Below, one piece after another: positions 6,727 to 8,186 of a stretch of 8,186 bases of DNA (its first letter is position 1; every line of letters starts with the position of its first letter). The translations under genes were made by a program, and so were the position numbers. Source of the stretch: an uncultured Collinsella sp. (GTDB taxonomy: Bacteria > Actinomycetota > Coriobacteriia > Coriobacteriales > Coriobacteriaceae); NCBI GenBank assembly GCA_900551305.1, contig URVK01000059.1, positions 1 through 8,186 on the forward strand. Reading direction: 5' to 3'. A model generated the notes under the pieces. It worked only from the letters and a program-made list of their open reading frames with translations, did not search any database and was not told the origin of the DNA.

Positions 6727-6796
6727 CCTCGACCTTGGTTGCTCGCTCCACCGGCGGCTTCCCAGTCCGAGGCGAATCGAGTCGCCCGTGGGCGAC
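6727..6796 (+). promoter_or_regulatory. Structured rpsO leader with a hairpin before the ribosome site
   Basis: GTCGCCC (6781-6787) and GGGCGAC (6790-6796) are perfect inverted repeats with two bases between them, in practice a 6-bp stem closed by a CGTG tetraloop. The stem ends 7 bases before the rpsO SD sequence. Further upstream CCTCG (6727-6731) can pair with CGAGG (6768-6772). S15 represses its own translation through leader RNA structures in several bacteria, and those structures differ between phyla. An autoregulatory role here is inferred from position and structure only. Confidence 0.45.
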
Positions 6797-6816
6797 GTAA
6801 AACGAAAGGTGAAACA

Positions 6817-7095
6817 ATGACTGTTTCCAAAGAGCGCAAGGCGGAGCTGACTGCCCAGTTCGGTAACACCCCGGTCGACACCGGCAACCCCAAGGTTCAG
6901 GTCGCCATTCTGTCCGAGCGCATCAAGGAGCTGACCGAGCACATGAAGTCCCACCAGAAGGACTTCCACACCCGTCGTGGCCTGCTCATGCTCGTCGGCC
7001 GTCGTCGTCGTCTTCTCTCCTACATCAAGAAGAACGACATCGTCGAGTACCGTGAGCTCATCAAGGCTCTGGGCATCCGCGACAACATCCAGTAG
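6817..7095 (+). CDS. rpsO: 30S ribosomal protein S15
   Basis: S15 is a primary 16S rRNA-binding protein that nucleates assembly of the 30S platform. ATG 6817 has GAAAGGTGA (6804-6812) upstream with good spacing. The product has 92 residues, against about 89 in E. coli. It is recognised by the GNTPVDTGNPKVQVAILSERI region, the conserved rRNA-contact segment HMKSHQKDFHTRRGL, the basic GRRRRLLSYIKK run, and the C-terminal YRELIKALGIRD. The usual DTGS is DTGN here. An own promoter and a structured leader precede it, and an intrinsic terminator lies 15 bases after the stop. pnp follows, the pairing found in most bacteria. The identification is certain. Confidence 0.98.
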   Translation: MTVSKERKAELTAQFGNTPVDTGNPKVQVAILSERIKELTEHMKSHQKDFHTRRGLLMLVGRRRRLLSYIKKNDIVEYRELIKALGIRDNIQ

Positions 7096-7109
7096 GATTT
7101 GTACATGCT

Positions 7110-7141
7110 AAGAGCGTCCTGCGCAGCGGGGCGCTCTTTTT
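7110..7141 (+). terminator. Intrinsic terminator after rpsO
   Basis: AAGAGCGTCC (7110-7119) pairs with GGGCGCTCTT (7129-7138) to form a 10-bp stem with one T-G wobble and a 9-base loop, running into TTTTT (7137-7141). It should end most rpsO transcripts. Any that read through would continue into pnp, so it may set the ratio of S15 to PNPase mRNA. Confidence 0.87.
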
Positions 7142-7149
7142 GTGTAAGG

Positions 7150-7176
7150 GCGTGAACAATCACGCTCTGAAGCGTG
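7150..7176 (+). promoter_or_regulatory. Two overlapping, mutually exclusive hairpins in the pnp leader
   Basis: GCGTGA (7150-7155) pairs perfectly with TCACGC (7160-7165) around an ACAA loop. CACGCT (7161-7166) also pairs perfectly with AGCGTG (7171-7176) around a CTGA loop. They share the middle arm, so only one can form at a time. Neither is followed by a T run. This is the geometry of a two-state RNA element, but no ligand or partner is evident and the short stems could be coincidental. Confidence 0.4.
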
Positions 7177-7208
7177 GCGGGGGCAGGGGGCCCGCGTCAC
7201 ATGAGAAG

Positions 7209-7231
7209 CCCGCAGGCAAGGGGCCTGTGGG
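7209..7231 (+). promoter_or_regulatory. Hairpin directly before the pnp ribosome site
   Basis: CCCGCAGGC (7209-7217) pairs with GCCTGTGGG (7223-7231) to give a 9-bp stem with one G-T wobble and an AAGGG loop. It ends 2 bases before the AAAGGAG SD (7234-7240). In enteric bacteria PNPase represses its own mRNA through a leader stem cut by RNase III. Whether this stem serves a like role is inferred from position. A further short pairing, GCGGG (7177-7181) with CCCGC (7191-7195), lies just upstream. I see no convincing pnp promoter in 7142-7233. Confidence 0.45.
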
Positions 7232-7244
7232 GTAAAGGAGAACA

Positions 7245-8186
7245 ATGACACTCGTATCCAAGACCTTTGAGCTGTACGGCAAGACCTACACCTTTGAGTC
7301 CGGCGAGCTTGCCAAGCAGGCTACCGGCGCGTGCCTGGTCAAGCAGGGCGACACCACGATGCTCGACACCGTGGTCGTCTCCAAGGAGCGCAAGAACTAC
7401 GACTTCTTCCCGCTGACCGTCGACTTCAACGAGAAGATGTACGCAGCTGGCCGCATCCCGGGTGGCTACCTCAAGCGTGAGGGCCGTCCCAGCGAGAAGG
7501 CCACGCTCACGGCCCGCATGATCGATCGCCCGATTCGCCCGAGCTTCCCGGATGGCTTCCGCAACGAGGTGCACATCGTCGCCACCTCGCTCGTCGCCGA
7601 CCAGGTCAACCCCTTCGATGTCATCAACGTCATGGGTGCATCCCTGGCCATGACGCTCGGCGGCGTGCCCTTCGAGGGCCCGCTTGCCTGCGTGCGCATC
7701 GGCCGCAACGTGGAGACCGGCGAGTTTATCGTCAACCCCACCTATGAGGAGCGCGAGAACTCCGATCTGGACTTGGAGCTGGGCGGATCCGCCGACTTCA
7801 TCTCGATGGTCGAGGCCGGCGCCGAGGAGATCTCCGAGGACGACATGCTCGCCGCCATGAAGTTTGGCCAGGAGGCCCTTGCCGCTTTCTGCCAGGCTCA
7901 GGACGAGTTTGTCGCCGAGTGGGAGCAGGTCAACGGCCCCATCGTCAAGAAGGAGTACCCGCTCGACCAGCCCGTCGAGGAGGTCCAGGAGCGCATCTTC
8001 GCCCACTACGACGAGATGGCAGCCGCCCTTCGTGACGCCGACAAACTCTCTCGTATCGGTAAGGTCGAGGCTCTGAAGGAGTCCATCCGCGCCGAGTTCA
8101 CCGAGGAGGAGCAGGCCGCTTGGGAGCGCGAGATCCCCGTGGCGCTCAAGAAGCTCGAGAAGAAGGCCATGCGCACCATGGTCGTC
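7245..8186 (+). CDS. pnp: Polyribonucleotide nucleotidyltransferase (PNPase), 3' end cut by the window
   Basis: PNPase is a phosphorolytic 3'-5' exoribonuclease, a trimer that degrades mRNA and takes part in RNA quality control. ATG 7245 has AAAGGAG (7234-7240) 4 bases upstream. The frame stays open to the last base, giving 314 codons of the roughly 700-750 expected. The first RNase PH-like domain is clear, with FFPLTVDF at 54-61 and the family signature YAAGRIPGGYLKREGR at 66-81, followed by EKATLTARMIDRPIRP and later NVMGASLAMTLGGVPFEGP. From about residue 240 the sequence is charged and helical (EEVQERIF, KLSRIGKVEALKE), fitting the all-helical linker domain. The second RNase PH domain and the KH and S1 domains would lie beyond the window. 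The product is certain and the gene is partial only because of the window edge. Confidence 0.97.
   Translation, partial: MTLVSKTFELYGKTYTFESGELAKQATGACLVKQGDTTMLDTVVVSKERKNYDFFPLTVDFNEKMYAAGRIPGGYLKREGRPSEKATLTARMIDRPIRPSFPDGFRNEVHIVATSLVADQVNPFDVINVMGASLAMTLGGVPFEGPLACVRIGRNVETGEFIVNPTYEERENSDLDLELGGSADFISMVEAGAEEISEDDMLAAMKFGQEALAAFCQAQDEFVAEWEQVNGPIVKKEYPLDQPVEEVQERIFAHYDEMAAALRDADKLSRIGKVEALKESIRAEFTEEEQAAWEREIPVALKKLEKKAMRTMVV

Noticed and set aside
7197..8006. Open frame of 269 codons on the - strand opposite pnp
   Set aside because: pnp is unmistakable on the + strand; the reverse frame reads as a repetitive Leu/Gly/Asp/His-rich sequence.

Overview
This window looks like the chromosome of a high-GC Gram-positive bacterium, most plausibly an actinobacterium of the Coriobacteriia (Collinsella-like). 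That assignment is inferred from protein character and the GC- and GAG-rich codon use, and was not tested by a search. Every gene is on the + strand. Most of the window is a dense housekeeping cluster with gaps of about 5-15 bases or short overlaps. Start codons vary (GTG, GTG, ATG, TTG, ATG, ATG), and most have a good Shine-Dalgarno (SD) sequence.

Layout: 1-373 holds the 3' part of an unrecognised small membrane protein. A short gap of about 80 bases (374-454) may carry a promoter. Then follow dnaJ (455-1651), mtaB (1661-2953), phoH (2934-3905, overlapping mtaB), ybeY (3917-4426), dgkA-type undecaprenol/diacylglycerol kinase (4436-4813), era (4826-5902) and recO (5959-6678, with a disturbed 5' end). 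After a leader region of about 138 bases with a probable extended -10 promoter come rpsO (6817-7095), a clear intrinsic terminator (7110-7141), a hairpin-rich leader, and pnp (7245 to the end, truncated by the window edge).

The order dnaJ-mtaB-phoH-ybeY-dgkA-era-recO is a compacted form of the order familiar from Bacillus, where prmA, rsmE, pgpH and cdd are interspersed. Here it is followed directly by the rpsO-pnp pair. Functionally the block covers protein folding (DnaJ), tRNA modification (MtaB), rRNA maturation and ribosome assembly (YbeY, Era, S15), RNA turnover (PNPase, perhaps PhoH), lipid-carrier phosphorylation (DgkA) and recombination repair (RecO).

I found no mobile element, CRISPR array, tRNA, toxin-antitoxin pair or phage defence system, and no convincing new multi-gene system. 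The points worth a second look are a G14-C-G7 tract inside dnaJ that encodes an inserted glycine loop, an apparent one-base frameshift at the start of recO, a lysine/arginine-free acidic N-terminal extension on Era, and structured leaders before rpsO and pnp, the latter with two mutually exclusive hairpins.
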